Shown in pieces: positions 43,510 through 52,489 of a DNA stretch of 64,000 bases. Made by a program: the position numbers and the translations under genes. The first letter of the stretch is position 1. The number at the start of each line of letters is the position of its first letter. The notes under the pieces are model-generated. The model saw only the letters and a program-made list of their open reading frames with translations. It was not told the DNA's origin and did no database searches. Origin of the DNA: Asticcacaulis sp. ZE23SCel15 (lineage in GTDB: Bacteria > Pseudomonadota > Alphaproteobacteria > Caulobacterales > Caulobacteraceae); NCBI RefSeq assembly GCF_030505395.1, contig NZ_CP130044.1, forward strand, positions 1,225,001 to 1,289,000, given 5' to 3'.

Positions 43510-45132
43510 ATGAGCGAACCTAAATGGGAAAGATTGCTAAGTGCTTTAGGCTCGTCCGGCATCTCGATCAAGGACGTGGCCGATGCCGCCGGTGTGGCGC
43601 AATCAAGCATCTTTCGCGCCCTGAACGGTCAGACCAAGTCCCCGCGTCCCGAAACGGTCGATAAGATGGAAGCGGCGTTTGTGACGCTGGCGACCGGCAA
43701 AATCAACGACTACCGTTCTGCCCTCACGCTCTACGGCTTTAACCCGATCAAATCCAAAAACGAAGAATTGGCCTCGCACATGACCAGCCTGAACAAGACC
43801 CGCAAATATTTCGGCACCGATGGTATCCGCGGCCGCGCCAATACCTTCCCCATGACCGCCGAAGTCGCCTACCGCGTCGGTATGGCGGCGGGAAAGATGT
43901 TCATGTCGTCGGATGATCGCCGCCATCTGGTGGTGATCGGCAAGGACACGCGCCTGTCGGGCTATATGATTGAGCCGGCGCTGGTGGCGGGCTTTACCTC
44001 GGTCGGCATGGATGTCCGCCTTTTTGGGCCTCTCCCCACGCCGGGGGTGGCGATGATGACGCGCTCGATGCGGGCCGATCTGGGGGTGATGATTTCGGCC
44101 TCTCATAACGCCTTTGCTGATAATGGCATCAAGCTGTTCGGGCCGGATGGCTATAAGCTGTCGGATGAGGTTGAACTGGCCATCGAAGCGCGCATGGACG
44201 GCAACATCCTTGACGGCGTGGCCGAGCCCCATCAGCTTGGGCGGGTGGTGCGTGTCGATGACGCTCAGTCGCGCTATGTCGAAATTACCAAGGCGTCGTT
44301 TCCGCGTCATCTGCGCCTGAAAGGGATGCGGATCGTCATAGATTGTGCGAATGGTGCGGCCTATAAGGTGGCTCCGCTGGCGCTCTATGAACTGGGCGCC
44401 GAAGTGTTCCCAATCGGGGTGTCACCGGATGGCCTGAATATCAACAATAAGTGCGGTTCGACCTATCCGCAAACCATGGCCGAGGCCGTTAAAACCTACC
44501 GCGCCGATATCGGGATTGCGCTCGATGGCGATGCGGACCGGCTGGTGATCTGCGACGAAAAAGGTCAGGTCATCGACGGCGATCAGATCATGGCGATCAT
44601 TGCGTCCGCCTGGGCGAAAAAGGGCCTGCTGCGCGGTGGCGGGCTGGTGGCGACCGTCATGTCGAACCTTGGGTTAGAGCGCCTTATGCAGTCAAATGGC
44701 CAGAGCTTAGAGCGCACCAAGGTCGGTGACCGCTATGTCATGGAGCGGATGCGCGAAGGCGGCTTTAATCTGGGCGGGGAACAGTCCGGCCACATTATCA
44801 TGAGCGACTATGCCACGACCGGCGATGGCCTGATGGCGGCCCTGCAGGTGCTGGCCGTGCTGGTCGAATCTGACAAGCCGATGAGTGAGTTGGGTAAGCA
44901 GTTTGACACCGTACCACAATTGCTGAAAAACGTGCGTTTCTCCGGCGAAAACCCGATGGATAAGGATGTCGTCAAAAAAGCGATCGCCGCCGGGGAAGCG
45001 GCCCTCAAAGGCTCCGGTCGTGTGCTGGTGCGCCCCTCCGGCACCGAGCCGCTGATCCGCGTCATGGCCGAAGGAGACGACGAAAAACTGGTTAAATCGG
45101 TGGTCGAGGATATTACCGCCAGTATGATTTAG
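43510..45132 (+). CDS. glmM: Phosphoglucosamine mutase GlmM with an N-terminal helix-turn-helix extension
   Basis: The enzyme part is unmistakable: [20 protein letters not shown] (about residues 97-116), the phospho-Ser loop ISASHN, the Mg site ALDGDADR and the sugar-phosphate loop [15 protein letters not shown]. It interconverts GlcN-6-P and GlcN-1-P. Standard GlmM begins near [10 protein letters not shown], yet the frame continues upstream without a stop. The upstream 90 residues contain [20 protein letters not shown] (residues 19-38), a LacI- or Xre-like helix-turn-helix, and from about 43550 have GC-rich third positions like real coding DNA. ATG 43780 would give plain GlmM but lacks a good ribosome site. 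Whether the long form is made is unproven. Confidence 0.9.
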   Translation: MSEPKWERLLSALGSSGISIKDVADAAGVAQSSIFRALNGQTKSPRPETVDKMEAAFVTLATGKINDYRSALTLYGFNPIKSKNEELASHMTSLNKTRKYFGTDGIRGRANTFPMTAEVAYRVGMAAGKMFMSSDDRRHLVVIGKDTRLSGYMIEPALVAGFTSVGMDVRLFGPLPTPGVAMMTRSMRADLGVMISASHNAFADNGIKLFGPDGYKLSDEVELAIEARMDGNILDGVAEPHQLGRVVRVDDAQSRYVEITKASFPRHLRLKGMRIVIDCANGAAYKVAPLALYELGAEVFPIGVSPDGLNINNKCGSTYPQTMAEAVKTYRADIGIALDGDADRLVICDEKGQVIDGDQIMAIIASAWAKKGLLRGGGLVATVMSNLGLERLMQSNGQSLERTKVGDRYVMERMREGGFNLGGEQSGHIIMSDYATTGDGLMAALQVLAVLVESDKPMSELGKQFDTVPQLLKNVRFSGENPMDKDVVKKAIAAGEAALKGSGRVLVRPSGTEPLIRVMAEGDDEKLVKSVVEDITASMI

Positions 45133-45737
45133 TCCTCGCGCAAGGTGCGCCGTCCGGCCTCGATTTCTTTCTGTTTCTGCCAGTAGGCCGCCCCTTCGTA
45201 GGGTTGAAACAGGGTGCGTGGCGCGCCCTTTTTAGTCATGACGGCAAAGATATTTTGGGCCGGATCATAAAATAGCGTGTCGCCATTATTGCGCATGATG
45301 GTCTGGGTGTCTTTGGGCGGATTATGCACAAAGTCATGCACAAAGGCGACATAACCTTCATAGGTCGTGATGCCAAAGGTTGGGCCGTGTTTCTCGAAAT
45401 GATAGGTGGCGTTTTCATAGGCCGAATATTTGCGGTTGGTCGACCATAAGGGCCAGTCGGCGTAACGGGTTTTAGTGATCTCACCGGCGGGTTTCGGCAC
45501 CTTGACCTTGAGCACCGGCCCATCAAAGGCAGGGGCAGGCCGTGGGGTGGTATCGGGGGGCGGCGCGGTTGGGGCAGCTTCTGGTTCGGCCCATACCGGT
45601 GGTTTTGCGGCGGGCGCTATCTGTTCAGACGGGGACGTGCCCTGACCATCCGGCAATACCGCCGATGGCCCGGCATCACAGGCGGCCATAAACAGCGCTG
45701 AAAACCCGATCAGCCATAACGCTTTAAACCTGCCCAC
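45129..45737 (-). CDS. Lipoprotein with a C-terminal toxin-nuclease-like (BECR-type) domain
   Basis: 202 residues. Signal peptide with lipobox MAAC (Cys20), then a Pro/Ala-rich linker (about 22-90). The C-terminal domain has [39 protein letters not shown] and PRTLFQP. The HFEKHG, NGD, YDPAxNxFAV and RTxFxP spacing recalls barnase/EndoU/colicin-type RNase domains of bacterial polymorphic toxins. A lipid anchor to the envelope is unusual for them. No immunity gene is adjacent. It may be a domesticated non-nuclease. The 3' end overlaps glmM by 4 bp. Confidence 0.65.
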   Translation of the reverse strand: MGRFKALWLIGFSALFMAACDAGPSAVLPDGQGTSPSEQIAPAAKPPVWAEPEAAPTAPPPDTTPRPAPAFDGPVLKVKVPKPAGEITKTRYADWPLWSTNRKYSAYENATYHFEKHGPTFGITTYEGYVAFVHDFVHNPPKDTQTIMRNNGDTLFYDPAQNIFAVMTKKGAPRTLFQPYEGAAYWQKQKEIEAGRRTLRED

Positions 45738-45773
45738 CTTGCTTTTCCTCCCCCGTCAGGCCATGTAGGCTAA

Positions 45774-45816
45774 GCGCATTCCAAAAAGTGTAAGCGGTTT
45801 TTGGAATCAGATGCGC
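45774..45816 (+). repeat. Dispersed hairpin repeat R1, copy 2
   Basis: A 43-bp hairpin element: GCGCATTCC left arm, AAAAGTGTAAGCGGTTTTT core, GGAATCAGATGCGC right arm. It lies upstream of coaBC. Confidence 0.8.
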
Positions 45817-45862
45817 GACAAAATATGGCACAGGCGTTGCCACCGGAAAAGGGAATTACGGC

Positions 45863-47068
45863 ATGGCCGCACCGGCTCAAAAGCGCGTTCTGCTGATCAT
45901 TGGCGGCGGGATTGCGGCCTATAAAAGCTTGAGCCTGATCCGGCTGCTGCGGACAGCGGGCATTGGTGTGCGTGTGGTGCTGACGGATGCTGCCAAAGAA
46001 TTTGTCACCCCTTTAAGCGCCGGTGCGCTCAGCAACGATAAGGTTTACACCGACCTGTTCGACCTCAATGACGAAGCCGAGATGGGCCACATCGCCCTGT
46101 CGCGTTCCGCCGATCTGGTCGTCGTGGCCCCCGCGACGGCCAATATGATGGCAAAGCTGGCGAATGGGCTGGCCGATGATCTGGCCTCAACGCTCCTTCT
46201 GGCCACCGATAAGCGCGTGATGATGGCACCCGCCATGAACGTGCGCATGTGGCACCACGGCGCCACCCAGCGCAATGTCGCGACCCTCAACCGTGATGGC
46301 GTCCTCATGGTCGGCCCCGAAGAGGGCGACATGGCCTGCGGCGAATTTGGTTTAGGGCGGATGGCTGAGCCGGAGACGATCTTCAAGGCGATCATGGCGC
46401 AGCTTAACCCCCGCACCGGCGCGCTCAATGGCAAGCATGTCCTGATGACGGCGGGCCCGACCTTTGAGCCGCTCGATCCGGTGCGCGGGATCACCAATCG
46501 CTCATCCGGCAAACAGGGTTTTGCCATCGCCGAGGCGCTTGCGGCCGAAGGGGCAAACGTCACGCTCATTTCCGGACCGGTGTCCTTGCCCACGCCCGAG
46601 GGGGTGGAGCGCATTGATGTCCGCACGGCGTTAGAAATGTTTGATGCCGTCCATGCCCATTTGCCCGCCGATGCGTTTATCGGGGTCGCCGCTGTTTCCG
46701 ACTGGCGCGCGCAAACCGTGGCGGCGGATAAGCAGAAAAAATCTGCAAACAGCGATGAACTGACTATCACCCTGATCAAAAACCCGGACATTCTGGCCTC
46801 GGTCGGCCTTCATACGACCCTGCGCCCGACTCTGGTGATCGGCTTTGCGGCGGAGACCCAAAATCTGGAGGTTTACGGCAAGACCAAGCTGCGCACCAAG
46901 GGGGCGGATGCCATCTTTGCCAACGAAGTCGGTGACGATAAGGTTTTTGATCAGGACACCACCAATATGATGCTGATCGACGCCCAGGGCCCGACGGCGG
47001 TCAAGCGCCTGACCAAGGCCGAGGTCGCGACAGACATCACCCACTATGTAATTAACCGACTGACTTGA
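45863..47068 (+). CDS. coaBC: Bifunctional phosphopantothenoylcysteine decarboxylase/phosphopantothenate-cysteine ligase
   Basis: 401 residues. The flavin-binding CoaC half has [33 protein letters not shown] and the active-site Cys in [10 protein letters not shown]. The CoaB half follows with [31 protein letters not shown] and [12 protein letters not shown]. Together they turn 4'-phosphopantothenate and cysteine into 4'-phosphopantetheine, on the way to coenzyme A. The dut gene follows after 7 bp, an arrangement common in proteobacteria. Confidence 0.97.
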   Translation: MAAPAQKRVLLIIGGGIAAYKSLSLIRLLRTAGIGVRVVLTDAAKEFVTPLSAGALSNDKVYTDLFDLNDEAEMGHIALSRSADLVVVAPATANMMAKLANGLADDLASTLLLATDKRVMMAPAMNVRMWHHGATQRNVATLNRDGVLMVGPEEGDMACGEFGLGRMAEPETIFKAIMAQLNPRTGALNGKHVLMTAGPTFEPLDPVRGITNRSSGKQGFAIAEALAAEGANVTLISGPVSLPTPEGVERIDVRTALEMFDAVHAHLPADAFIGVAAVSDWRAQTVAADKQKKSANSDELTITLIKNPDILASVGLHTTLRPTLVIGFAAETQNLEVYGKTKLRTKGADAIFANEVGDDKVFDQDTTNMMLIDAQGPTAVKRLTKAEVATDITHYVINRLT

Positions 47069-47075
47069 GATATTA

Positions 47076-47528
47076 ATGACCATCACCGCCCAGATCGTAC
47101 AGCTTCCCCATTCCGCCGGTTTGCCGTTGCCCGCCTATGAAACCGAAGGCTCGGCGGGGCTCGATCTACGCGCCGCCGTGCCGGAAGGCGATCCCATAAC
47201 CCTGAAACCGATGCAGCGGGCGCTGATCCCGACCGGCCTTAAGATGTCGGTGCCTCTGGGCTATGAGATTCAGGTGCGGCCGCGTTCGGGTCTGGCGCTT
47301 AAATTCGGCATTACCTGCCTCAATTCGCCGGGCACGGTCGATAGTGATTACCGCGGCGAAGTCGGGGTCATTCTGGTCAATCTGGGCGCGGAAGATTTCG
47401 TGATCAATCGTGGCGACCGCATTGCCCAGATGGTTGTCGCTCAGCACGCTCGTATCGACTGGACGGTGGTTGAAACCCTGGACGACACCGCGCGCGGTGC
47501 GGGCGGGTTTGGCTCTACGGGTCGCTAA
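47076..47528 (+). CDS. dut: dUTP diphosphatase
   Basis: 150 residues with all five trimeric dUTPase motifs: [18 protein letters not shown], the uracil-specificity region [11 protein letters not shown] with the catalytic Asp, [10 protein letters not shown], and the C-terminal [11 protein letters not shown] that closes on the nucleotide. It hydrolyses dUTP to dUMP and pyrophosphate, lowering uracil in DNA and supplying dTMP synthesis. It is transcriptionally coupled to coaBC. Its position 0.5 kb from a radical-SAM/DUF4130 putative DNA-repair pair is suggestive. Confidence 0.97.
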   Translation: MTITAQIVQLPHSAGLPLPAYETEGSAGLDLRAAVPEGDPITLKPMQRALIPTGLKMSVPLGYEIQVRPRSGLALKFGITCLNSPGTVDSDYRGEVGVILVNLGAEDFVINRGDRIAQMVVAQHARIDWTVVETLDDTARGAGGFGSTGR

Positions 47529-47646
47529 AATTTCCAGCTATCTGTGACACATTCAGCACGCCTAAAGCCTTTACGGCGGCACTGAAACGCGACACTCTGA
47601 AAACGGCGTTATCTTTGAGTCGCCGCTCAAACCCACAGGTGTGGCC

Positions 47647-48000
47647 ATGTCGCTGATGGTGGAATATCTCTGGCTGATTATGGACGGGGTGTGGGCCGCC
47701 CTTATGTCGCTCAATATTGTGCCTATGGTCGTGGTGGCGGGCCTTATCGGCCTTTTCCAGTCAAGGGCGGCGCATTTTGCCGTCAAAGCTTTGATCTGTC
47801 TGGGGCTGGCGATCCTGATTGATGCGCTCTGGCCGCTGACCTTTGGCGGGGATATGGTCGTGCCGGCCATTACCCAGCTTGAGGTTCAGATCCAAATGGT
47901 GATGCTCTATGGGCTGGGCTATCTGATCCTTAAGGCTATGGTTCGGGTTAAGGGGGCCATTTCTCTAACGCCGCGCGCAGACTCTGCCAAAACCGATTGA
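47647..48000 (+). CDS. Small integral membrane protein of unknown function
   Basis: 117 residues. At least three hydrophobic segments are visible: YLWLIMDGVWAALMSLNIVP, VVVAGLIGLFQ and ALICLGLAILIDALWPL, followed by IQMVMLYGLGYLILKAMVRV and a short charged C-terminus. I recognise no family. GTG at 47641 is an alternative start. It lies between dut and the radical-SAM gene, codirectional with both, and may be cotranscribed. Confidence 0.65.
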   Translation: MSLMVEYLWLIMDGVWAALMSLNIVPMVVVAGLIGLFQSRAAHFAVKALICLGLAILIDALWPLTFGGDMVVPAITQLEVQIQMVMLYGLGYLILKAMVRVKGAISLTPRADSAKTD

Positions 48001-48033
48001 CGGCTTAAAAATAAGAACATATCATGAACAATT

Positions 48034-49266
48034 ATGAAAAAGTCGCTCAAACACCGTCTGGCCATACTGTCGGATGCCGCCAAATATGACGCCTCGTGCG
48101 CCTCAAGCGGCACGACCAAACGCGATTCGTCGCGATCCGGCGGGCTGGGCTCGACCGAAGGGTCGGGCATCTGCCACGCCTATGCGCCGGACGGGCGCTG
48201 CATATCACTTCTGAAAATATTACTGACCAATTTCTGCATCTATGACTGCGCCTATTGCATCAATCGCTCTTCTTCCAATGTCGAACGGGCGCGCTTTTCG
48301 GTCGATGAGGTCATCTGGCTGACCCTGGAGTTTTACCGTCGCAACTATATTGAAGGCCTGTTCCTGTCGTCGGGCATCATCCGGTCATCAGACTATACGA
48401 TGGAGGAGATGGTGCGCATTGCCCGCGACCTGCGCCTTAAGCACAATTTTCAGGGCTATATTCATCTGAAAACCATCCCTGACGCCTCGGCGAAGCTGAT
48501 CGAAGAGGCGGGCCTGTTTGCCGACCGGCTGTCGATCAATATCGAACTGCCGACCGATGCCGGGGTGGAGGCCTTTGCCCCGCAAAAACATCCGGCTAAT
48601 ATCCGCCGGTCTATGGGGGAGTTAAAGCTCAAGATCGACGAAGCGCGGGAGCCGACACTGAAAACCAAACGCCGGAAACGGTTTGTGCCGGCGGGACAAT
48701 CGACTCAGATGATCATCGGCGCCGATGCCACCAATGACGCCACCATCCTCGGCACCAGTGCGCGGCTCTATGGCGGTTACCAACTTCGGCGGGTCTACTA
48801 TTCAGCGTTCAGCCCTATTCCGGATTCCTCGCAGCATTTGCCGCTGATCAAACCGCCGCTGATGCGCGAACACCGGCTCTATCAGGCTGACTGGCTTTAT
48901 CGCTTTTATGGCTTTGATATCGCCGAAATCACCCACGGCAGAGCGGACGGGATGCTCGATCTGGAGCTTGACCCGAAGCTGGCCTGGGCGCTGGCGAACC
49001 GCGACCGCTTCCCAGTCGATATCAACTGCGCCGACAAAGAAATGCTGCTGCGCGTGCCGGGATTTGGCGTCAAGACGGTGATGTCGATCCTGACCACACG
49101 TCGTCACAAGCGCCTGAAACTGGACGATTTGGCGCGGCTCAAGGTATCCCTTAAAAAGGTCAAGGCGTTTATCGTCGCGGATGGCCATACACCCATGAAT
49201 CTGCTCGATGCCAGTGACCTCAAGGCCATGTTTATGCCGCGTCCGGAGCAGTTGAGCCTGCTATGA
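48034..49266 (+). CDS. Radical SAM protein, putative DNA modification/repair (TIGR03916-like)
   Basis: 410 residues. The [4Fe-4S] cluster motif CIYDCAYC (CX3CX2C) lies near residue 70, after an unusual Ser/Gly-rich entry (KYDASCASSGTTKRDSSRSG) typical of this family, with INIELPTD in the barrel. The C-terminus has a helix-hairpin-helix, LLRVPGFGVKTVMSILTTRR, which suggests DNA binding. It overlaps the DUF4130 gene by 4 bp (ATGA), and this pairing is conserved in many bacteria. The reaction is unknown. Confidence 0.85.
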   Translation: MKKSLKHRLAILSDAAKYDASCASSGTTKRDSSRSGGLGSTEGSGICHAYAPDGRCISLLKILLTNFCIYDCAYCINRSSSNVERARFSVDEVIWLTLEFYRRNYIEGLFLSSGIIRSSDYTMEEMVRIARDLRLKHNFQGYIHLKTIPDASAKLIEEAGLFADRLSINIELPTDAGVEAFAPQKHPANIRRSMGELKLKIDEAREPTLKTKRRKRFVPAGQSTQMIIGADATNDATILGTSARLYGGYQLRRVYYSAFSPIPDSSQHLPLIKPPLMREHRLYQADWLYRFYGFDIAEITHGRADGMLDLELDPKLAWALANRDRFPVDINCADKEMLLRVPGFGVKTVMSILTTRRHKRLKLDDLARLKVSLKKVKAFIVADGHTPMNLLDASDLKAMFMPRPEQLSLL

Positions 49267-50087
49267 GGATCGTTATCGACCGGCGCGGGGATTTTGAAGA
49301 ATGGCGCGATTCTGCCCGCTATCTGCTCAGTGCGGGCATTCGGCCTGACGCGGTGGAATGGCTGGACAGGGCAGCGTTGGGCGACGATCTTTTTGGCATG
49401 GATAAGGCGATCGCTGAAACCAAGGCCGCTTTAACGGTACCGCGCGCCTTTGTCGAATGTGCGCAGGTGGTGGTCTGTCATGCCGATTTGGCCGGTTATG
49501 GCGTACTGTACAGACTCCTCTGGCGTTTGCAAACTGAGCGTCATCTGCTGAGAATCACGACCGATCCTGATGTCGTCCGCGCCCATCAGATGGCCAAGTC
49601 GGTCGGGCGCGACAGCCATAAGATGAAAGCCTTTGTGCGCTTTAAGGAATTACCCGCGGTTGAGGGGCGGGCCCGGCGGCAGTTTCTGGCCTGGTTTGAG
49701 CCGGATCATTATATCGTCGGCCGTACGGCCGGTTTCTTTCAACGACGCTTTACCGATATGGATTGGGTGATCGCGACCCCGAAAGGATCAGCAAGCTGGG
49801 ATGGCGACGCGCTGACGGTCTCTGCGCACCCTGCCTGTAATCCGGAACTCGTCGATGATACCGACGATCTATGGCGGACCTATTTTGCCAATATCTTCAA
49901 TCCGGCACGCCTCAAGGTTAAGATGATGCAGACCGAAATGCCGAAAAAATACTGGAAGAACCTGCCCGAAGCCGATCTGATCCCTGACCTGATCGCCGGT
50001 GCCGAAGAGCGTGTTCGGGCCATGGCGGCAAAGCCTGCGACCACGGCCCCGAAATTTCACTACCGCATCCATAAAATAAAAGGGTGA
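49263..50087 (+). CDS. DUF4130/TIGR03915 family putative DNA metabolism protein
   Basis: 274 residues. The family signature is visible in YRLLWRLQTERHLLRITTDPD, DSHKMKAFVRFKE, FLAWFEPDHYIV and FFQRRFTDMDWVIATPKGS, and the C-terminal LWRTYFANIFNPARLKVKMM. In UdgX-type proteins the same domain is fused to a uracil-DNA glycosylase, but here that domain is missing. It is translationally coupled to the radical SAM gene. A DNA-repair or nucleic-acid role is inferred from family context only. Confidence 0.85.
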   Translation: MRIVIDRRGDFEEWRDSARYLLSAGIRPDAVEWLDRAALGDDLFGMDKAIAETKAALTVPRAFVECAQVVVCHADLAGYGVLYRLLWRLQTERHLLRITTDPDVVRAHQMAKSVGRDSHKMKAFVRFKELPAVEGRARRQFLAWFEPDHYIVGRTAGFFQRRFTDMDWVIATPKGSASWDGDALTVSAHPACNPELVDDTDDLWRTYFANIFNPARLKVKMMQTEMPKKYWKNLPEADLIPDLIAGAEERVRAMAAKPATTAPKFHYRIHKIKG

Positions 50088-50110
50088 GCCGCAAAGCCCA
50101 CCCTTTATTT
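50079..50110 (+). terminator. Terminator after the DUF4130 gene
   Basis: AAAGGGTG (50079-50086) pairs with CACCCTTT (50099-50106), followed by ATTT; the stem overlaps the stop codon. Confidence 0.65.
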
Positions 50111-50116
50111 ACTTTA

Positions 50117-50201
50117 AGTCCCTCGCCGGGCGGTGGCTCCGCCACCTTGGCCGCCGCCTCAGTGGCGGCTTGAGCGAAATGATTCAAAATCATTCCGCTC
50201 T
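50117..50201 (-). repeat. Dispersed intergenic repeat R2, copy B
   Basis: Inverted copy of the 17986-18073 element: on the minus strand it starts AGAGCGGAATGA and runs through the same GCCGCC/GGCGGC and GGTGGC/GCCACC hairpins to the GGCGAGGGACT end. Differences are few and several are compensatory within stems. Confidence 0.8.
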
Positions 50202-50225
50202 GATTCCGTAAAGTATCCCGGACAT

Positions 50226-50846
50226 CTATGCCTTTGTATCAACCGCCGGGTCTTCGCCGGTGTCAAACTCGTGGGCATAGGCACTGGTGGCAGCGGACGC
50301 GGCGGCGGAATTGGCGGAGGTCTTGGCGGCGGTGGCCACCATCGCCGGGCGAATGATGCGCCCAAACAGCTCGTAACCCGTCTGCATGACATTGACGACG
50401 GCGCCGCCCGTCACATCTTCGGCGGGGACTTCCATCACCGCCTGGTGCAGGTTCGGGTCGAACTTGTCGCCCCTGAGCGGGTTGACCTTCTTGACGCCAT
50501 TTTTCTCAAAGGCCTGCGACAGTTCCTTTTCGGTCATGTCGATGCCGAGCACGAAGTTTTTGAAGGCGGCATCCTCGATGTCCTTCGGGGCCGATTGCAG
50601 TGCGCGTGATAAAATATCGGCCACGCCCAACAGGTCGCGTGAGAAACGCTGAATGGCAAAGGCGCGGGCGTCGTTCATTTCGCGCTCAGTACGGCGCTTG
50701 ACGTTTTCAACCTCAGCGGCATAGCGCAAGGCCTGTTCCTTCAGGGCCACGTTCTCATTTTTGAGCGCCTCAAGTTCGGCCAGCAAGATTTCGGTGGCGT
50801 CCTGCTCCAGATCCGCGCCGCCCTCTTCCAAATTCTCGTCCGTCAT
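50226..50846 (-). CDS. grpE: Nucleotide exchange factor GrpE
   Basis: 206 residues. An acidic N-terminus (ENLEEGGADLEQD) leads into a long coiled-coil (LLAELEALKNENVALKEQAL, then AEVENVKRRTEREMNDA) and the beta-wing domain with NPLRGDKFDPNLHQAVMEVP and GYELFGRIIRPAMV. It releases ADP from DnaK and acts as thermosensor. AAGGAACAG before ATG 50846 sets the start rather than 50876. It follows hrcA on the same strand, with repeat R1 between them. Confidence 0.95.
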   Translation of the reverse strand: MTDENLEEGGADLEQDATEILLAELEALKNENVALKEQALRYAAEVENVKRRTEREMNDARAFAIQRFSRDLLGVADILSRALQSAPKDIEDAAFKNFVLGIDMTEKELSQAFEKNGVKKVNPLRGDKFDPNLHQAVMEVPAEDVTGGAVVNVMQTGYELFGRIIRPAMVATAAKTSANSAAASAATSAYAHEFDTGEDPAVDTKA

Positions 50847-50870
50847 ATCTGTTCCTTGATAAATCACAGA

Positions 50871-50913
50871 GCGCATTCCGAAAAGTGTAAGCGGTTTTCG
50901 GAATCAAATGCGC
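50871..50913 (+). repeat. Dispersed hairpin repeat R1, copy 3
   Basis: A 43-bp element: GCGCATTCCG left arm, AAAAGTGTAAGCGGTTTTC core, GGAATCAAATGCGC right arm. It sits in the 92-bp gap between hrcA and grpE and would be transcribed with them. Confidence 0.8.
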
Positions 50914-50938
50914 GTTAAACAAATTAAACCACCCGCTT

Positions 50939-52021
50939 TTAGTCCAGCAGGCGGCCTAAAATTTTGGCGGTGTAGTCAACAAGTGGGATGATCCGCGCGT
51001 AATTCAACCGTGCCGGGCCGATTACACCGATGGCGCCCACGACCTTCTGACTTTGACCGGCCATGTAAGGCGCTGCAATAACAGCCGAACCGGATAAAGA
51101 AAACAGTTTCGATTCCGATCCGATGAAAATTCGCACACCTTGCGCGTCTTTCACGTCGTCCAGAAGCTCGATCAGCTCTTCTTTTTGCTCCAGATCTTCA
51201 AATAACGATCTTACCCGCTCAAGGTCATCAAGGCTTGAGGCCTCCAGAAGATTGGCCCGCCCGCGCACGATCAGGGCGCGCTTATTGCCTTCTTCGCCCG
51301 ACCAGGCCGCCAGTCCCTGATCGATCAGCACAGAAGCGGCTTCATCCAGCTTTTGACGCTCTTCGGCCAGTTCGGCAGCCAGTTCGCGCTTGGCCTCCCC
51401 CAAAGTGCGGCCACGGATACGGGCATTGAGATAGTTTGACGCTTCGATCAGTACCGACGGCGTGGTCCCAAGCGCCACCGTCATCAGGCGGTTTTCCACC
51501 CGCCCGTCATCATAGACCAGCACCGCCAGCGCCTGATCTGGCCCCAGCAGGATAAACTCGACATGCTTTACCCCGGCCTCAAAACTGGGGGTCATGACCA
51601 CGCCGGCCCCGCCCGCCAAGCCTGACAACATGGAGGAGGCTTCGCGCAGGGCCACATCAAAGCTGCGGCCTTTGGAGGTCAGGCGGGCTTCGATATCGCG
51701 CTTGGCGTCTTCGCTCAGGTCGCCGATCTCAAGCAGTCCGTCGACAAACAGGCGCAAACCATGATGGGTCGGCAGCCGCCCCGATGAGGTGTGCGGGGCG
51801 GACAAAAGCCCCAGATGGGCCAGATCCTGCATGGTGTTGCGAATAGAGGCGGGCGACAGGGACACGCCACTACGCGATAAGGTCCGCGATCCGACCGGCT
51901 CACCAGTTTCCAGATAGGTCTCAACCACCTGCCGGAAAATGTCGCGAGCGCGCGCATCCAACTCGGTCAGGGAGGCGCCGGACGATAATATAGTAGATGC
52001 GCTTAAGGGGGATCTGATCAT
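50939..52021 (-). CDS. hrcA: Heat-inducible transcription repressor HrcA
   Basis: 360 residues. The N-terminal winged helix has [40 protein letters not shown] and [20 protein letters not shown], all HrcA signatures, followed by the GAF-like and dimerisation domains, ending in [20 protein letters not shown]. HrcA represses groESL-type genes at CIRCE sites and depends on GroEL for activity. I see no CIRCE in this window, so its targets lie elsewhere. It heads the hrcA-grpE operon and is divergent from the secreted-protein/rph side. Confidence 0.96.
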   Translation of the reverse strand: MIRSPLSASTILSSGASLTELDARARDIFRQVVETYLETGEPVGSRTLSRSGVSLSPASIRNTMQDLAHLGLLSAPHTSSGRLPTHHGLRLFVDGLLEIGDLSEDAKRDIEARLTSKGRSFDVALREASSMLSGLAGGAGVVMTPSFEAGVKHVEFILLGPDQALAVLVYDDGRVENRLMTVALGTTPSVLIEASNYLNARIRGRTLGEAKRELAAELAEERQKLDEAASVLIDQGLAAWSGEEGNKRALIVRGRANLLEASSLDDLERVRSLFEDLEQKEELIELLDDVKDAQGVRIFIGSESKLFSLSGSAVIAAPYMAGQSQKVVGAIGVIGPARLNYARIIPLVDYTAKILGRLLD

Positions 52022-52050
52022 TGCCTTTAAGGATAGGGTTCTTATGAGCC

Positions 52051-52077
52051 TATGGGAAGATATTTTTGTGTCTTCAA
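52051..52077 (-). promoter_or_regulatory. Sigma-32-like promoter of hrcA-grpE
   Basis: The minus strand reads TTGAAG (52077-52072), a 15-bp spacer, then CCCATA (52056-52051). It resembles the sigma-32 consensus and the element before dnaK. It lies 30 bp upstream of the hrcA start codon. Confidence 0.5.
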
Positions 52078-52128
52078 AATGCCATCAATGGGGTAAAATC
52101 TCGCTCACATACATTAAGGAGGTGGGTG

Positions 52129-52482
52129 ATGGGTAAGGGGTTAATCCGGGCATCGGTCATGGCGGTGGCGACACTTGCAGCCGCCTCAGCGGTGGCGCTG
52201 ACGGCGCCAAAGCCGGACTCAGGAAAAACGCAGGTCTATGGCCCGTTGCGTGAAAGTGATGAGGTCATCAAGCCTTTGCCCCCTGAATATGAAACTGAAG
52301 CGGCACCTGACAACAAAGGGGTTGAGCCGTTGCGGGCCGATATCATCCGCACCGACAAATGGAAAAAGCGCGGCATCACTAAAGACAGCAGCGAAAATAT
52401 CTTCCTGAAGGACAATGACACCTATATCTGCGCCAATCAGGACTGCTCGGTGGCGCGCAAACTGCCCGAACGTCGGGATTAG
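52129..52482 (+). CDS. Secreted protein of unknown function
   Basis: 117 residues. The start MGKGLIRASVMAVATLAAAS plus AVALTAP looks like a signal peptide; the mature part is hydrophilic (DSGKTQVYGPLRESDEVIKP) and contains a Cys pair in YICANQDCSVARK that could form a disulfide. I recognise no family. AAGGAGGTGGG before the ATG sets the start over 52066. It is divergent from hrcA and followed by a 12-bp tandem repeat and then rph. Confidence 0.72.
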   Translation: MGKGLIRASVMAVATLAAASAVALTAPKPDSGKTQVYGPLRESDEVIKPLPPEYETEAAPDNKGVEPLRADIIRTDKWKKRGITKDSSENIFLKDNDTYICANQDCSVARKLPERRD

Positions 52483-52489
52483 CTGTTCT

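Noticed and set aside
50847-50938. A CIRCE operator between or upstream of hrcA and grpE
   Set aside because: TTAGCACTC-N9-GAGTGCTAA is not present there or before dnaK; the hairpin seen is repeat R1.
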